From Ariolimax columbianus (Eukaryota; Mollusca; Gastropoda; Stylommatophora; Arionidae), in NCBI GenBank assembly GCA_036924085.1, contig JAVGWX010000006.1, positions 43,432,746 through 43,496,745 on the forward strand: a stretch of 64,000 bases of DNA. The letters run 5' to 3'. Shown here in pieces: positions 62,218-64,000 of the stretch; the stretch's first letter is position 1, and every line of letters starts with the position of its first letter. A model generated the notes under the pieces. The model was not told the DNA's origin. It saw only the letters and a list, made by a program, of their open reading frames with translations, and did no database searches. The position numbers and the translations under genes are program-made.

Positions 62218-63185
62218 GACTACTACTACTACTACTACGACTACTACTACTACTACGACTACTACTACTACAGCAAGGGCTATTGCTACTGCTACTACTA
62301 CTACTGCTACAACTAATGCTACTACTACTAGAACAACTACTACTATTACTACTACAATTACTACCAAAAGTGCTACTTCTACTACTTCTGCTATTATTAT
62401 AACTATAACTTGTACAACAACTATTGATTTACTTAACTTAATATTACACCTAGTACAACTTTTTCTGCTACAACCTCTACTACTGCTATTACTACTACTG
62501 TCATTACTACTATTACTACTACTACTGCAGCTATTATTATTAGTATTACTACTACTACTGCTATTACTACTAGTACTACTACTGCAATCATTAGTACTAC
62601 TACTACTACTACTACATCTATTATCATTACTACTACACTACTACTACTATTACTACTAATACCAGAACTACAAAAACTACAACAATTTCGATTACTGATA
62701 ATATTACTACTGTTACTACTACTATTACTACTAGTACTACTACTACAGCAACTACTACTACAACTACAACTATTGCCATATACTAATACTACTACTATTA
62801 CAACAGCTACTGTTACTACTTCAACTGCTGTTACTACTTTTACTACATCAACTATTACTAATGGTACTGCTACTGCAACTACTACTTCTACTGCTGCAAC
62901 TACTTTTACTACCACTACAACAACAACAGCAACAAAAACAACAACAACTACTACTGCTACTACTACTACTAGTACTACTGCTATTACTACTAATACTAGG
63001 ACCACTTCTATTACAACTACTACTAGCTACTACTACTAATTTTACTACAACTAGTACTACTACTACTACTACTAGTTACAACTGCTACTGCTACCACCAC
63101 CACAACAACTTCTACTACTACTACTAGTAAGTACTACTAGAACTATCACCACTACTGCCTCTTGTGCTACTACTACAATTACTAC
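62035..63185. repeat. (ACT)n microsatellite tract
   Basis: About 1.1 kb of ACT triplets, purest at 62050-62270. A brief non-repetitive gap (62405-62460) separates two blocks. The ORFs (poly-Val, Thr, Leu, Ser) are artefacts. Confidence 0.95.
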
Positions 63186-63189
63186 TACT

Positions 63190-63356
63190 ACTTCTTCTTC
63201 TTCTGCGTTCGTTCTCAATCTCCCGCTACCAAGTCCTGCACAGGTCTTCGCAAGTAGCAGGATGTAGTCTGGAGAACGGAATGCTTTGTGTCGCTAGTTT
63301 ACAGCTTGGCTGCGATATTTGCACCCTTCGGTCCGACACATCCGTCTTCGGCGGAC
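63190..63356 (-). mobile_element. R1 SINE-like repeat, short form, within the ACT tract
   Basis: CTTCTTCTTCTTCTGCGTTC, CAATCTCCCGCTACCAAGTC, GTAGCAGGATGTAGTCTGGA and ACAGCTTGGCTGCGATATTT. ACT repeats continue on both sides, so it inserted into, or seeded, the microsatellite. Confidence 0.85.
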
Positions 63357-63357
63357 A

Positions 63358-63481
63358 ACTACAACTAATACTACTAATACTACTACTACTGCTGCTGATA
63401 CTACTACTATCACTACTACCACAATTATTACTGCCACTACTACTACTACTACTATTACCACCACCACTACTACTACTACTA

Positions 63482-63536
<55 letters not shown>

Positions 63537-63540
63537 CATT
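63358..63540. repeat. (ACT)n microsatellite, right block
   Basis: Continuation of the ACT tract after R1; near-pure at 63466-63535. Confidence 0.95.
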
Positions 63541-64000
63541 CCTGCTATAGCAAATTAATATCTTAATTGTCTTGTTCGCTTTGCGGTCTTTAATCACATT
63601 TACCCAGTTTTTCTTTCTCTCTACTATTTCTAATGTCCCCTCAAAATCAGTTTTTAGCAAATCAAGTTCTCCTTTTTAGTTGTCAGCTTTTTTCATATGT
63701 CAAATGTAGAACAGAACTTAACAGAACGAAACAATTCCACACTACCAATTGATTGTTTTGTTGACGTTACGGGACAGTAATACTTGTTGATCAGTTCGTC
63801 TTGGGAACAAACAAGTTTCCGGTCTTCTGCAAGATGTGTGGTCTGCGCTAAAATGATCAAACATTTGATTTCCTCTTTATTTTTATTTTTCTGTTATTTT
63901 TTCTTTATTTTCCTACTTTGTTAAATTCTTTTTTTTGTGTGGTCTTAATCTCTTTTGTTGTTGCTTACTGTACTTATTTTACTTTATTTCTGTTTTTGTT
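63541..64000. other. No gene recognised
   Basis: AT-rich. Contains the CAAGTTTCCGGTCTT block also seen near 61848. No coding motif. Confidence 0.5.

Noticed and set aside
1..64000. A novel multi-gene defence, biosynthetic or conflict system
   Set aside because: I found no cluster of intact non-transposon genes. Every coding signature I could identify belongs to a retrotransposon or DNA transposon.

Overview
This 64 kb window looks like intergenic, repeat-saturated DNA from an animal nuclear genome. I found no convincing single-copy host gene, no operons, no bacterial signals and no rRNA or functional tRNA gene. The mix of non-LTR retrotransposons with and without RNase H, tRNA-derived SINEs, mariner, IS630-like and hAT relics, long triplet microsatellites and many minisatellites fits an invertebrate. 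Several reverse-transcriptase fragments resemble proteins I recall from mollusc genomes, especially sea slugs, so a gastropod is my best guess. That is recall, not a database result.

The only long intact coding region is a 1302-codon ORF on the minus strand (45216-49124). It encodes an apurinic-like endonuclease, reverse transcriptase, RNase H and a C-terminal Cys/His finger, with all catalytic motifs present. The element ends in a (GAA)n tail about 10 bases after the stop codon and has a long 5' leader to about 50035. I call this family LINE-A; decayed copies lie at 12720-13035, 20640-21735 and 28110-28400.

Layout: 0-9 kb holds LINE 3' ends, a SINE-like copy, an IS630-like transposase relic and a 26-bp minisatellite. 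8.4-12 kb holds a roughly 800-bp sequence present twice in direct orientation, with triplet microsatellites between and beside the copies. 12-24 kb holds several LINE relics (including CR1-like), mariner pieces, an 11-bp minisatellite open in all three frames, and SINEs. 24-28.4 kb holds a hAT-like relic and a LINE-A 3' piece. 29-44 kb holds three more LINE families, two mariner relics (one split by a SINE), a 21-bp minisatellite and several copies of an element (R2) that carries 37-bp tandem repeats. 45-50 kb is the intact LINE-A. 51.7-58.5 kb holds a Tx1/L1-like relic containing a SINE with a visible target-site duplication, a fused RT/RNase H ORF, and a Jockey-like relic in which a conserved RT motif has become a minisatellite. 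58.5-64 kb is mostly ACT-type microsatellite with CR1-like and SINE pieces.

The parts do not act as a cellular pathway. The link between them is retrotransposition: LINE-A could supply endonuclease and RT, and SINE family R1 ends in the same kind of GAA tail, so it may use that machinery. Family names (LINE-A to LINE-J, R1 to R5) are local labels. Boundaries were read by eye and are generally good to about 10-50 bases. Identifications come from recognising protein motifs without any search.
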